From the NCBI GenBank assembly GCA_028278645.1, contig JANQDZ010000087.1, positions 1-64,000 on the forward strand: DNA of 64,000 nt. Reading direction: 5' to 3'. The DNA is from Longimicrobiales bacterium. Lineage in GTDB: Bacteria > Gemmatimonadota > Gemmatimonadetes > Longimicrobiales > Gaopeijiaceae. The notes beneath the pieces are model-generated. The model did no database searches, was not told the origin of the DNA, and worked only from the letters and a program-made list of their open reading frames with translations. This document shows positions 43,336 to 52,496 of the stretch, piece by piece. The translations under genes were made by a program, and so were the position numbers. Numbering within the stretch: the stretch's first letter is position 1; every line of letters begins with the position of its first letter.

Positions 43336-44838
43336 TCAGTGTCTCAGGTCCTGTCCAGAGGAGGAGGTCGGTAGAACATGAACTTCTCCGTCTCCAAAAG
43401 CTCGGGCAAGGTCCGCGAGTGTTCGGCCTCCGAACTGGTGGGCCACCCGTTCGATGCTTTCTTGGTTCGGTTCATCGTCCCCCGCGCCGTAGCGTAGTGC
43501 GCCGTGGTCTCCAACGATGAGAATCACCAACTCCTCTGGCCGCAGGTACCTCCGCGCCGCGAGAAAAACGTCGTCTACTGTGACGCCTTCATACCGCTCG
43601 TCCCAACCCTCGTAGAATCCGAGCGGCAGACCGTCCGCTTCCAGGTTCGCGAAAGCCCTCACTGTGGAGCTTGGCCCTGAGAAGATTGAACGCAGGAGTT
43701 GTTTCCGGGACCTCTTCGCGAGGGCCAGCTCCGCTGGCGTGATAGGCTCTGTGCGGATCTTGAGGATTTCCCGGAGGATTAACTGGCTAGCAAAAACGAC
43801 AGTGGAGTTCTTGGTTTGGCACTTCGCCACAAAGATCCCGGGGAAAAAATCGCCTCCGAGAAAATAAGCACCGACCGAATAGGCCAATCCGTACTCACCT
43901 CGCACAACACGTGGGATTCGGGAGCTGAGGAATCCCGCCCCCAGAACCTGTCCAAGGATCTCTACTGCCGGATAATCCGGGTTGTCACTTGTGATCCCCA
44001 GATGACCAATCCGGATCATGCCCTGGCTTGGAGCAGTCTGCGGCTCTAACACATACACCCCAGGAGAAGGGCCGCCGAAAACTCCGAAAGGAGCAGGTGC
44101 AGCCTTCACCCCCATCCCCCACTTGCCGAAGGTGGACTCGAGGGTTCTTAGCATCCCTTCACGTTCGAATGCGCCGTAGACCACCAGGACCGCATTGGAG
44201 GCCACCCAAAAGCCTGTGTGCCACGTGATCACATCTTCCCTCGTGATTCCCAGAAGGTCCCTCCCTCCGCGACCGACGGTCGGTCGGCTCCCAACCCCAT
44301 ATACCAGTTGGTCGAAGGTGAAATTGGCCAACAGCCCAGGACGTGCTTTCGAGTTAGAGGCAGCCTCAATAGCCTCGTCTTTCGCATACCGAAAAGACTC
44401 CTCTGGGAACCCAGGGTCCGAAATCAAATCAAACCAGAGATCGAGACCTCTTTCCGCAAACCGTACAGGCAAAGACAGGGATCGGCTTGAGACCGACCCA
44501 GCCAGAACGGCCATCTCTCGGTCGACCTCTGTTCTCGATCTGGACCGGGACCCACCCTCTCGGATTAGCGTCTCGGTCAGAGCGGCCACCCCTACCTTCC
44601 CTTCAGGTTCCAGGTAAGGGTTTGATGGGAACAGAAGTTCGGCATTGAACCACGGGGCTTGATGATCCTCGGCAATGTACACGACTAGTCCGTTCGAGAG
44701 TTCCGCGCGAAACTCGGACGGATTCGGCGGGGTGAACTCATCCTGTCCCACGAGAGGTGATACCAAGACAGTCGCTTGGACCAGGCATACTGAGAACAAC
44801 TGACCTACGAATATGAGGCCTTTGGGGGATCGGCTCAT
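43336..44838 (-). CDS. M16 peptidase-like subunit without zinc motif
   Basis: This protein of 500 residues from the ATG at 44838 (GGAGG nine bases upstream) has a signal peptide (LIFVGQLFSVCLVQATVLV). The M16 fold is recognisable (ELSNGLVVYIAEDHQAPWFN, then GVAALTETLIREGG, GFWVASNAVLVVYGAF), but the zinc-binding HxxEH is replaced (ALTETLI). It should be the non-catalytic partner of the adjacent M16 peptidase, as in heterodimeric processing peptidases. The upstream gene's stop is five bases before its start. Confidence 0.88.
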   Translation of the reverse strand: MSRSPKGLIFVGQLFSVCLVQATVLVSPLVGQDEFTPPNPSEFRAELSNGLVVYIAEDHQAPWFNAELLFPSNPYLEPEGKVGVAALTETLIREGGSRSRSRTEVDREMAVLAGSVSSRSLSLPVRFAERGLDLWFDLISDPGFPEESFRYAKDEAIEAASNSKARPGLLANFTFDQLVYGVGSRPTVGRGGRDLLGITREDVITWHTGFWVASNAVLVVYGAFEREGMLRTLESTFGKWGMGVKAAPAPFGVFGGPSPGVYVLEPQTAPSQGMIRIGHLGITSDNPDYPAVEILGQVLGAGFLSSRIPRVVRGEYGLAYSVGAYFLGGDFFPGIFVAKCQTKNSTVVFASQLILREILKIRTEPITPAELALAKRSRKQLLRSIFSGPSSTVRAFANLEADGLPLGFYEGWDERYEGVTVDDVFLAARRYLRPEELVILIVGDHGALRYGAGDDEPNQESIERVAHQFGGRTLADLARAFGDGEVHVLPTSSSGQDLRH

Positions 44839-44842
44839 CGCC

Positions 44843-46396
44843 TTAACCCTCCCGCTCAAGGATGCTGACCAGGCTGTTGTCTTTGGAGAGATACATTCTA
44901 GCGACTCTCATCAGATCATCCTCGGTCACAGACAAAATCCGGCGCTGTAGCTCGTCCAGGTACTCCCACTCGTGTATCGTCTCGATTTCGGCGAGCGGAC
45001 TGGCCAGCCCGGACCCGCGATAGGCCTTGATGACACTGGCCTCCATCTGGTTCTTGACAGCCAAAAGCAGTTCCGGATCGACCGGCTCAGTCTTCGCTCT
45101 TTCGATGAACGCCCAAAGGGTTTCCTCAACCTCTGCGGGGCTAGCGACGGTGACTCTTTCTTCTTCTCTCAGGTCCGCCCGAATCGTGAATGAACCGTCA
45201 TACATCAGGTTGGACAGATTGGCTGAGATTCGATCCACCTTCCGGCTCTCTTGCACCAGGGTCCGGTGGAGATCACCCGGGGGAAGCATGAAAAGGACAC
45301 TCAGGACCGTGAGGGGCGCGATATCTCTATGCCAGATTGGCGGAGTGTGAAAACGGAGTTGAACGGTGGGGATGCCCGGAGCGCTGCCCACAAGACGTTT
45401 CTCGACCCTTGGCATGGAGAAGTCCGGACCGTGGAGGTCCTTGTAGTATTTTAGAGTGGGTTCTCTCGTGGGAATCCTGGGTGACGGCCCTTTGGACGGG
45501 ATTTTCCCGAAGTATTTCCTCGCTAACGCAAAACCCTCCTCCGCTTCGAGGCCACCCACCAAAACGACCGTTGCATTCTCCGGTCGGTAGTACAGTTCGC
45601 GGTACTCTTCCATGTCCTGGCGCGTGATCTCCCGAAGGTCGGAACTCCAGCCCGAGACCGGCCACTGATACGGACTAGCTGCATAGAATGCTGCCTCTAC
45701 TTGTTCGTTGAAGAGCACCCGTGCACGATTCTCCCCCATCCTTCTTTCCTCGAGGACGACCTCCCGTTCAGAGTAGAACCCGCGGAGGATTGCGTTCTCC
45801 ATTCGGTCAGCTTCGATTTCCAGGAATAGTCCTACCGATTCCTTGGGCAAAGTCACATAGAACTGAGTTTTTTCCTTTCCGGTCATCGCATTTGCGCCGC
45901 TTCCTCCTGCAGCCTTGTAGGCATCCAGAATGGCATTCTCATCGATGACCGTCTCTCGCTGTTCTTCGAGGAGACGGTCGAACTCCAACCTCAAGTTCGA
46001 CACGTCCTGCTGATCCGGCCCATCCGATACACCTTCATCCTGAATCATGGCCCAGAGGCGATCCAGCTCACCTTGGATCTCCAGATCTCGATCTAACATC
46101 CCCGGCTTCACCCCTCTGGTCTGCGTACCCTTGAACATCATGTGTTCAAGGAAATGGGAGATTCCCGTAATCCCGGGCCGCTCGTTCACCGATCCAACCC
46201 GATATGCGATGATGCACCGGACTCGATCCATCTCCGGGTTCTCGGCTATAAGGACGGTGAGGCCGTTCTCAAGAGTTTCTTCATGCACCCGTCCTTCCAC
46301 GGTCCACTCTTGGGAAGAGGACGCCGAAGGCCAAGCCAGAATGGTGAGGAAAAAGAAAGAAAGAGGAAGGAATACCGGCTTCTTGAACGAGGTCAT
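44843..46396 (-). CDS. M16 zinc peptidase (catalytic subunit)
   Basis: This protein of 517 residues from the ATG at 46396 (GGAGG five bases upstream) has a signal peptide (VFLPLSFFFLTILAWPSASS). The inverted zinc motif HFLEHMMFKGT is present, with the distal Glu in REVVLEERRMGENRA. An insert of about 50 residues separates them (residues 105-160), longer than in typical bacterial M16B proteins. It should cleave peptides in the periplasm together with the inactive subunit. It is divergent from PadR gene 3 and shares a promoter region with a dyad. Confidence 0.93.
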   Translation of the reverse strand: MTSFKKPVFLPLSFFFLTILAWPSASSSQEWTVEGRVHEETLENGLTVLIAENPEMDRVRCIIAYRVGSVNERPGITGISHFLEHMMFKGTQTRGVKPGMLDRDLEIQGELDRLWAMIQDEGVSDGPDQQDVSNLRLEFDRLLEEQRETVIDENAILDAYKAAGGSGANAMTGKEKTQFYVTLPKESVGLFLEIEADRMENAILRGFYSEREVVLEERRMGENRARVLFNEQVEAAFYAASPYQWPVSGWSSDLREITRQDMEEYRELYYRPENATVVLVGGLEAEEGFALARKYFGKIPSKGPSPRIPTREPTLKYYKDLHGPDFSMPRVEKRLVGSAPGIPTVQLRFHTPPIWHRDIAPLTVLSVLFMLPPGDLHRTLVQESRKVDRISANLSNLMYDGSFTIRADLREEERVTVASPAEVEETLWAFIERAKTEPVDPELLLAVKNQMEASVIKAYRGSGLASPLAEIETIHEWEYLDELQRRILSVTEDDLMRVARMYLSKDNSLVSILEREG

Positions 46397-46443
46397 AGGA
46401 TCCTCCAAAGGGTTCAGTTGAGACGAAAGTCACCTCGGAGAAT

Positions 46444-46482
46444 CGTAAAGTTTTATTTACGTTATGTCAACTATTCTTTACG
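46444..46482. promoter_or_regulatory. Dyad plus extra half-site in the M16/PadR divergent promoter
   Basis: CGTAAA (46444-46449) and TTTACG (46456-46461) flank a six-base spacer. A further TTTACG lies at 46477-46482, 21 bases (two helical turns) from the second half-site. The array lies in the 270-base divergent region between the M16 pair and PadR gene 3, so one protein could control both. Confidence 0.55.
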
Positions 46483-46670
46483 TTCGCCAATGCTGTTTTC
46501 CTTGAATCTTTCCGCTTCGATTGGTCGTTCCGGTTCGTCACGATAAGCCTCCTTGGACTCCGCTTGGGGAGGGCATCCGATCTCTAACCTTGCCCTAAGC
46601 ATCTGAGGCTATAAGATTGGACCTGTGGCCTCACTTACTTAGGCCAATAGCCCTTGCGGAGATTGAAGAA

Positions 46671-47006
46671 ATGGGTAACTCGCTTCAGGTCCTTCCGGGA
46701 ACGGTCGCCCTCCTTGCTTTGGGCGCAATAGCCCGTGGAGGGCCTTTGCATGGTTTCCAGATCCTCCGGTGGATCCGCGACCGTTCGGACGGGGAATTCA
46801 TGCTTGAGGAAGGAGCTCTCTATCCAGCACTTCACCGGATGGAGAAAAAAGGCTGGCTTGTCGCCAACTGGGCGGTCTCAGACAAGGGGCGCCGGGCGAA
46901 ATTCTACAGGATAACCGCGAAGGGACAGCGGGCTTTGAAGCGAGAATCCGACGGATGGGCCCGTTACGTACGAGCGGTGGAGCGTGTAGTGGCCGAGGAG
47001 GGTTGA
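46671..47006 (+). CDS. PadR-family transcriptional regulator (ADOP pair 3)
   Basis: This protein of 111 residues starts at the ATG at 46671 with GGAG nine bases upstream. The open frame extends 5' but without a binding site. VLPGTVALLALGAIARGGPL, then GALYPALHRMEKKGWLVANW and RRAKFYRITAKGQRAL are PadR hallmarks. The stop is three bases before the ADOP start. It probably represses the permease and itself; the upstream dyad may be its operator. Confidence 0.9.
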   Translation: MGNSLQVLPGTVALLALGAIARGGPLHGFQILRWIRDRSDGEFMLEEGALYPALHRMEKKGWLVANWAVSDKGRRAKFYRITAKGQRALKRESDGWARYVRAVERVVAEEG

Positions 47007-47008
47007 TT

Positions 47009-49615
47009 ATGGACCTCCGGCGAGAGGAAAGGACTTCCGAAATCGAACAGGAGATACGTCATCACCTCCAGGAATGCGCCGAACACCTCGCCGAAAGGGG
47101 AATGGACCCTAAAGATGCAAAGGCGGAAGCCGCACGGCGGTTTGGAGACGTGGAGGCGGTACGCAGAGAGCTCGACCAGATAAGGCGCAAGGGTCGCCTC
47201 CGTAGGATTTTGAGAATGGCCTTTGGCTCGGTCTGGTCGGATCTCCGGTTCACTGGCCGCTCTTATCGACGCCGGCCGGGTTTTGTTATCGCCGTGACGT
47301 TGACCTTGGCTTTGGGCATCGGTGCTGCAACATCCATCTTCTCTGTACTTGACGCAGTGCTCTTTCGCCCCCTCGCGTACAAGGACCTGGATCGCTGGGT
47401 AGAGGTTTATTCAGGGACTCCGGATCGGTCTCGCCTCAGTCATGACCGAGTGCACTTCCAGGGTTGGGAAGAGGCGGGAGCTTCCTTTTTAGATGCTTGG
47501 GTCGGCTTCAGGTGGCAATCGCTTGTGAGGATCGACGGCCCGCAGCCAGAGTCCCTTCGCGTGACAGGCGTTACCCCGGGAACTATAGGCCGCCTCGGGA
47601 TTCCCCTACTCATGGGCCGGGGCTTTCTACCCACCGATGGACGCCCAGGCGGAACGGAGGTTGTGATCGTCACCCGTCCGTATTGGGAGAGGATGGGAAG
47701 CGACCCGGGAATAGTCGGACAAACCATCCACCTGGAAACCGGCCTCGCCACAGTTGTCGGCGTTTTGCGGGGCGACGTGAAATTCCCCGACTATGGCAGC
47801 CCGGCCGAGCTCTGGATGCCTATTAGGGAGGACTTCACGGTCGGTGGGCGGGAGCTGCGGTCGGTCCAGGGAGTATGGGCTCGGCTCTCGCCAGGTGTGA
47901 CCATCGAGCAGGCGCAGGCCAGAGCCGATTGGGCCTCTTCTCTTCTCCAGGCCGAAACGCCTGTTCGGTCGGGGTGGTCCATCGTGCTCCGCCCCGTCGG
48001 ACGACACCGGACTTCGGGCGCTCTGCGTCAGGCCCTGTGGGTGTTGGCCGCAACGGTGGGCCTGCTCCTTCTGATTGCGGCCATCAACGCTGTCAATCTC
48101 ATTCTGGTGCGCACAACCACACGGATCAGAGAGTTCTCGGTACGAAGGTCACTAGGCTGCTCACGGACCCGGCTAACTCGCCAGCTCCTGGTGGAGGGCA
48201 CGGTGCTCGGGTTGGGCGGAGCCATCGGGGCTGTGGGTTTGGCGCGGCTCGGAGTTCAGAACATAGGCCCGATCCTGCCCAGTAGCCTGATTTGGTCCAG
48301 CCCACACCTGATTCAAGTGGAAGGCCGGACACTAGCGTTTTCCTTCGCCATGGCCCTTCTGGTGGGCGCTGTCCTCGGGTTGGTGCCGTCCTTAGCTGGG
48401 TCACGGATGAAGGTGTTGAACTCAGATAGGAACGAAGGGGAGACTCCCCGCCAGCGCCGAGTGAGGAGAGTACTCGTTGTTGGTCAAATAGCAATCTCCC
48501 TGACCCTCCTTGCCACCGGAGGCCTTCTCGCCCGAAGCGTCACAAACCTGCTCGCTGTCGACTCGGGGTACGACGTCGGCCGGGTCGCCACAATGGAGTT
48601 CCACCTTCCAGCCAGCAGGTACCCCTCACCTCCCGAGCGGCTTGACTTCGTTCGACGGATCGAGACACGCTTGGAAGCTCTGCCAGGCGTGGCCGGGGTC
48701 GCCATCAGCAACGGATCCGGTTTCATGGCCAGCGAGGTTCTCCAGACGGAGGGAGGGTATACCCCGGAGGTTCAGCCTAGACTGATCCCGCACACCTCAG
48801 TAGGCCCGGATTTCATCGAGACCTTGGGGCTGGAACTCTTGGTCGGCCGGGGTTTCGATCGAACCGAGCTCGCCCAGGCATCGGATGTCGCGATCGTGGA
48901 TCAAGACCTGGCCAACTTCCTTTGGGCTGATGCGGCACCCGTCGGCCGGCGCTTCCGCGCCGGTGACGGGCGGTGGCTTGAGGTCGTGGGCGTGGTCAGA
49001 GAGCTGCGAATGATGGGTCGCGACCAGAGCGACGGACCCTACCAGATTCTCCTGCCCATCTCTGAGAAAGACCCGGATCCCTCTTTCGACTTGAAAATTC
49101 GCACGACCTCCGATCCCTCACTCGTCCTCCCCGAACTACGAGCACAGGTCACGGAGCTCGATCCTTGGTTGTCGATCCATCTACGCACGGCCGCGTCGGC
49201 GCTTGCGGAGTGGGAGGCCGAGCCACGGTTTCTGCTCCTCCTGACGACGCTCCTCGCTACGACGGCCGTGGCTCTGGCCACGGTGGGGCTCTATGGCATA
49301 CTTGCCTACACCGTGCGCACGAGGGAAAAGGAACTTGGAGTGCGGATCGCACTCGGCGCTGATCGTGCTGGCGTTATGGGGTTGGTTTTTCGGGACGGGT
49401 TGACCATGACCACGGTAGGGATCGCCGCTGGCCTGGGAGGAGCTCTACTGGCGTCGAGGCTTGTGGAGAGCCTGCTTTTCGAAGTCGGACCCCGCGATCC
49501 CGTTGCCCTCGGCAGTAGCGTGGTGCTCTTCCTGGCCATCGCTTCAGCAGCGTCGTCCATCCCGGCGTTTCGGGCGACGGCCATTCCTCCTGCGAGTACC
49601 CTGCGCCGCGACTGA
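47009..49615 (+). CDS. ADOP-type ABC permease with prefix-1 domain
   Basis: This protein of 868 residues starts at the ATG at 47009 with GGAGG upstream. Residues 1-75 are the prefix domain (SEIEQEIRHHLQECAEHLAE, then AEAARRFGDVEAVRREL). A first helix (GFVIAVTLTLALGIGAATSI), a MacB-like periplasmic core, an FtsX block, a second core and a final FtsX block follow, ending IPAFRATAIPPASTLRRD. It resembles the second ADOP more than the first by prefix type. No ATPase is encoded in the window except the pst ones, as usual for this class. Confidence 0.9.
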   Translation: MDLRREERTSEIEQEIRHHLQECAEHLAERGMDPKDAKAEAARRFGDVEAVRRELDQIRRKGRLRRILRMAFGSVWSDLRFTGRSYRRRPGFVIAVTLTLALGIGAATSIFSVLDAVLFRPLAYKDLDRWVEVYSGTPDRSRLSHDRVHFQGWEEAGASFLDAWVGFRWQSLVRIDGPQPESLRVTGVTPGTIGRLGIPLLMGRGFLPTDGRPGGTEVVIVTRPYWERMGSDPGIVGQTIHLETGLATVVGVLRGDVKFPDYGSPAELWMPIREDFTVGGRELRSVQGVWARLSPGVTIEQAQARADWASSLLQAETPVRSGWSIVLRPVGRHRTSGALRQALWVLAATVGLLLLIAAINAVNLILVRTTTRIREFSVRRSLGCSRTRLTRQLLVEGTVLGLGGAIGAVGLARLGVQNIGPILPSSLIWSSPHLIQVEGRTLAFSFAMALLVGAVLGLVPSLAGSRMKVLNSDRNEGETPRQRRVRRVLVVGQIAISLTLLATGGLLARSVTNLLAVDSGYDVGRVATMEFHLPASRYPSPPERLDFVRRIETRLEALPGVAGVAISNGSGFMASEVLQTEGGYTPEVQPRLIPHTSVGPDFIETLGLELLVGRGFDRTELAQASDVAIVDQDLANFLWADAAPVGRRFRAGDGRWLEVVGVVRELRMMGRDQSDGPYQILLPISEKDPDPSFDLKIRTTSDPSLVLPELRAQVTELDPWLSIHLRTAASALAEWEAEPRFLLLLTTLLATTAVALATVGLYGILAYTVRTREKELGVRIALGADRAGVMGLVFRDGLTMTTVGIAAGLGGALLASRLVESLLFEVGPRDPVALGSSVVLFLAIASAASSIPAFRATAIPPASTLRRD

Positions 49616-50086
49616 TGCGGGCACCTCAAGCCCGTTTAGGCCGTTTGGCAGCGGAAGCACTCTCAAGAGGGTGTCTCGGAACGGCCCTCCGTGTTCGGGG
49701 CTCCGAACCGCCGTTGCGCTGGGTCCCACCAGAATAGTCTGGTTGTGTGAAGTCCAAGGGGCTTCCCGCACGGCAGGACCGGACCCCGTGCCATTCTCCT
49801 GTTGCGGGCTGTCCTCCTCTCGAAGGTTCGGCGTCCCTGCCCCCCCGGGCATCAGCTGACCCTGACGCAGGCACCGCCCGCACGTGCCTTCCTGAAAATC
49901 GGCCGCCCCGGAAAGCCGGAACTTTCCGGGGCTACCCTAATGACGCTCGTTCGGCGGAGAACGTGTAAAACGGATAATCTCTGTGGGAGCCAACGAATGC
50001 GGAGGTCGGCGCAAGGCCTAATGGAGGGCCCGGCTATCAGGGAGTTTCCCAGGTGGTCGGATCCCGGACCGCTGCCTGCATCTTCG
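49616..50086. other. Noncoding region between ADOP 3 and anti-sigma gene
   Basis: This is 471 bases between convergent genes with no credible coding sequence. It holds a strong hairpin at 49906-49931. Overlapping open frames here have no family resemblance. Confidence 0.5.
49906..49931. repeat. Perfect 10-base-pair hairpin in convergent region
   Basis: CCCCGGAAAG (49906-49915) pairs with CTTTCCGGGG (49922-49931) around CCGGAA. The stem is perfect and GC-rich. No T-run follows on the plus strand; on the minus strand ATTTTC comes about ten bases later. It may mark transcription end for either neighbour. Confidence 0.45.
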
Positions 50087-50461
50087 TCAGTTTGGCCGTA
50101 CCACCCTCGGCTCAAAAGCTATGGCAAGAAGAGAGGCAGCGACCACGAGAAGGGCGAGCGGAAGGGGGTGGGGATTGGTTTCCCCACTCTGTCCCACTCC
50201 CCAGACCACGATGGGGATTGCGGTGGCTGCGGCCAGGAATAGTGTGGCCAGTATCTCCCAGGGGCCCCGCCTCCGCCTTTCCTCATCCAAGCGGGTAAGG
50301 GTCTCCTGGACCACTCGTTCAGGGGTTTCAATCTCTGGATTCAGGGCCTCTTGGACCTGCGCAACCAACTCCAGACGAGCTGCGCACTCCGGGCAAGTTT
50401 CTGAATGCTTTCTGGCAACCGGGTTGCCGGCCAACAGATCTTCGATGTCCGGGCAGGTCAT
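50087..50461 (-). CDS. Anti-sigma factor with zinc finger (zf-HC2-like)
   Basis: This 124-residue protein begins TCPDIEDLLAGN and has HSETCPECAARLE, the HxxxCxxC zinc-binding motif of ECF-type anti-sigma factors. One or two transmembrane helices follow (LATLFLAAATAIPIVVWGVG, LALLVVAASLLAIAF). It overlaps the sigma gene by four bases (ATGA). It should hold the upstream-encoded sigma factor at the membrane until a signal releases it. Confidence 0.9.
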   Translation of the reverse strand: MTCPDIEDLLAGNPVARKHSETCPECAARLELVAQVQEALNPEIETPERVVQETLTRLDEERRRRGPWEILATLFLAAATAIPIVVWGVGQSGETNPHPLPLALLVVAASLLAIAFEPRVVRPN

Positions 50462-50985
50462 TCTATTCTCCTAATCTCCTGCGCTATTCGGGCCAGTCCT
50501 TTGCTGATCAGGGACCTGACCGACACTTCCGATACTCCCATGATCTGGGCAATCTCCGACGTCGACAGGCCCTCCCCGTGCCTGAGTGTCACCGCTTCCC
50601 TTTGCCTTTTGGGGAGGTTGGAGATTGCGTCTCTGACCAGCTGGCGGCGATCTTGCTCCTCGAGTGTTTGCAAAGGGTTTGGCGGCGGATCCCGGCCTTC
50701 CCGGCGGAAAAGGTCTAGGACCGCGGTCCGGCGCTTCCGTCTCCGTAGACGGCTGAGGCAGTGATTTCGTGTAAGAGCCGCTAGCCAACCAAGAACCGAT
50801 CCCGTCCCCCTGAAAGACCGGCGTTTTCGGAATGCCAGCGCCCAAGCCTCCTGCGCCATGTCCTCTGCGTCATCAGGGCCATCAGCGTACCTGGAAGCCA
50901 TATCTGATACCATCGGACCGTACCGACGGACTAATGCCTCCCACTCCTCCTTCTCCCCGGAACGGAAGCGTTCCAGGTCAACCAC
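50458..50985 (-). CDS. ECF-type RNA polymerase sigma factor
   Basis: This protein of 175 residues starts at the GTG at 50985, with GGAAGAG six bases upstream; a TTG at 51012 is the other option. Both overlap the upstream membrane gene, the GTG by only eight bases. Region 2 reads ADGPDDAEDMAQEAWALAFR, and region 4 reads ISNLPKRQREAVTLRHGEGL, then STSEIAQIMGVSEVSVRSLI. It forms a three-gene leftward operon with the membrane protein before it and the zinc anti-sigma after it. The targets are unknown. Confidence 0.9.
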   Translation of the reverse strand: MVDLERFRSGEKEEWEALVRRYGPMVSDMASRYADGPDDAEDMAQEAWALAFRKRRSFRGTGSVLGWLAALTRNHCLSRLRRRKRRTAVLDLFRREGRDPPPNPLQTLEEQDRRQLVRDAISNLPKRQREAVTLRHGEGLSTSEIAQIMGVSEVSVRSLISKGLARIAQEIRRIE

Positions 50986-51736
50986 GGTTTCTCTTCCAGG
51001 CAAGCGGTCCAAGGACTACGAGGAGCCCCAGGGGGACCACAAGCACCAACCAGCTCCTTACCACCCCGGAACCCACCGGATTGGCACGGAGGGAGGAGAG
51101 CACCAAACGATCAGCGGCAAAAACAGAGAATGCAAACCCTAGGCCCACCGCCCACCGAACCCTATGCCGCGCCCCGTGGGCCAGGTTTTCAGTGAGAATC
51201 CCGACGGAAAACCCCAGGCATGAGAGTACGACGGCGAGCACCCCCATGATACGAGGGTCCTGGAGTTGTTTCTCAAAGAAACTCGGAGAAGAATTCAAAA
51301 CACTCGTCGATCCAAAGACCGGGGACTCTGAGGGGTTCTCGGTGACGAAGTCACGGAGGGCTATCAAAGTGGACGGGGTCTCAGGGCCAAACGGGAACCG
51401 GTCGGCAACGGTGGATGGAGCTGTTTGAGCGAATTCGGCCAGCGGGGCAATGTAGGCCAGCCCGACATACGCCACTGATCCGTACGCCAATGCCGAGGCG
51501 ACAAAGGTCATAACCTGACCAGTGGTCTGAATTGAGGAGGATACCCCTATGCCTCCGGCGAAAGCGGAGAGGACCAAGAGCACAGAGACCGTCGCTACGG
51601 CGGCATAGAGGATTGCCACCGTTACAGAAGACAACGCCCACATTGTCAGCAGCCAGAGTACACCAGCTCCAAAAACCCAAGGTAGGGAAGCCAATAGAAA
51701 CCGCCGTGGGACTTGGAAATTCTCACCTCGGCCCAT
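50978..51736 (-). CDS. Hypothetical polytopic membrane protein of the sigma operon
   Basis: This 252-residue protein has six or seven hydrophobic segments, for instance FLLASLPWVFGAGVLWLLTM and SVTVAILYAAVATVSVLLVL. A hydrophilic loop of about 60 residues lies in the middle (residues 115-170). It starts at an ATG with AGGAGG upstream and leads the operon with the ECF sigma and anti-sigma genes. I do not recognise the family. It could supply the membrane signal for that cassette. Confidence 0.7.
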   Translation of the reverse strand: MGRGENFQVPRRFLLASLPWVFGAGVLWLLTMWALSSVTVAILYAAVATVSVLLVLSAFAGGIGVSSSIQTTGQVMTFVASALAYGSVAYVGLAYIAPLAEFAQTAPSTVADRFPFGPETPSTLIALRDFVTENPSESPVFGSTSVLNSSPSFFEKQLQDPRIMGVLAVVLSCLGFSVGILTENLAHGARHRVRWAVGLGFAFSVFAADRLVLSSLRANPVGSGVVRSWLVLVVPLGLLVVLGPLAWKRNRG

Positions 51737-51926
51737 TCCGTCCTCCTATGAAGTTGTACCCCTCAACAAGAGGGCAAGGCCGGGGAGACTCTGCAAGAGC
51801 TTGACGGAGAAAAGGTCAGTTTTTACACGAAAGGGAACCTCCTTGCGTCTTTCTTGTCGAGTGTCGGTTCAGGACGCGGCTCCACCGCGTCAAACCTGAG
51901 GATCGATCCCAGGTCGGAAGGGGACG

Positions 51927-52496
51927 ATGAGGAACGAAAAACGGGATTCCAGGCCGATGGTAGCACGACCGCGGATCGATCCGATCACGGTGGGACTCAT
52001 CGCCCTCTGTATTCCGATGGGTTGGATAGGATACCAGAAACATCTCCGGGCGATCCAACCGCTCTTGGTGAATGAGGATCTCAGTCGGGTAATGATGGTG
52101 GACGCAGAGGGGAACACCAGCTCATTGGCAACAGGTGCCCCCACGGTGCTCCTGGTCTTCGATTCGAAATGCGCGCCGTGCCGTCGAGCGGCTCCCCGCT
52201 GGCGACAATGGCTCCAAAGCCGGCCCCAAGTAAACGTCTTCGCCGTCTCGAGAGAGCCTCCCGAGGTGGCCCAAAGTTTTGGGAGGGACTTCGACCTTGA
52301 TGTCCCGGTGAGGCATATCCCTTGGAGGCGAGCAAATCGATCCGCAGCCCTATACTCCCAGGGAGTACCATCGGTGGTCCTGCTCACGCCAGACGGAGAG
52401 GTCTCCGCTCAGGCCTGGGGTGGATCGGACGGGTCCATCCTTGAGTCGGCACACCTGTCGTCCCAATCCCAACGCCCCTTCTCACGGAGGCAATGA
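51927..52496 (+). CDS. Membrane-anchored thioredoxin-like protein
   Basis: This 189-residue protein has one N-terminal membrane helix (ITVGLIALCIPMGWIGYQKH) and a periplasmic thioredoxin fold with the active-site pair in FDSKCAPCRRAAPRW. The cis-proline loop is GVPSVVLL. It resembles TlpA/MauD-type thiol oxidoreductases. Its stop overlaps the start of a six-Cys secreted peptide gene, so that peptide may be its substrate. That pairing recalls redox partners of small Cys-rich proteins such as methylamine dehydrogenase light chains or modified peptides. Confidence 0.85.
   Translation: MRNEKRDSRPMVARPRIDPITVGLIALCIPMGWIGYQKHLRAIQPLLVNEDLSRVMMVDAEGNTSSLATGAPTVLLVFDSKCAPCRRAAPRWRQWLQSRPQVNVFAVSREPPEVAQSFGRDFDLDVPVRHIPWRRANRSAALYSQGVPSVVLLTPDGEVSAQAWGGSDGSILESAHLSSQSQRPFSRRQ

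Noticed and set aside
49802-50242. Rightward 146-codon open frame opposite the anti-sigma gene
   Set aside because: About a third of it is antisense to the zinc anti-sigma gene; it looks like a shadow.
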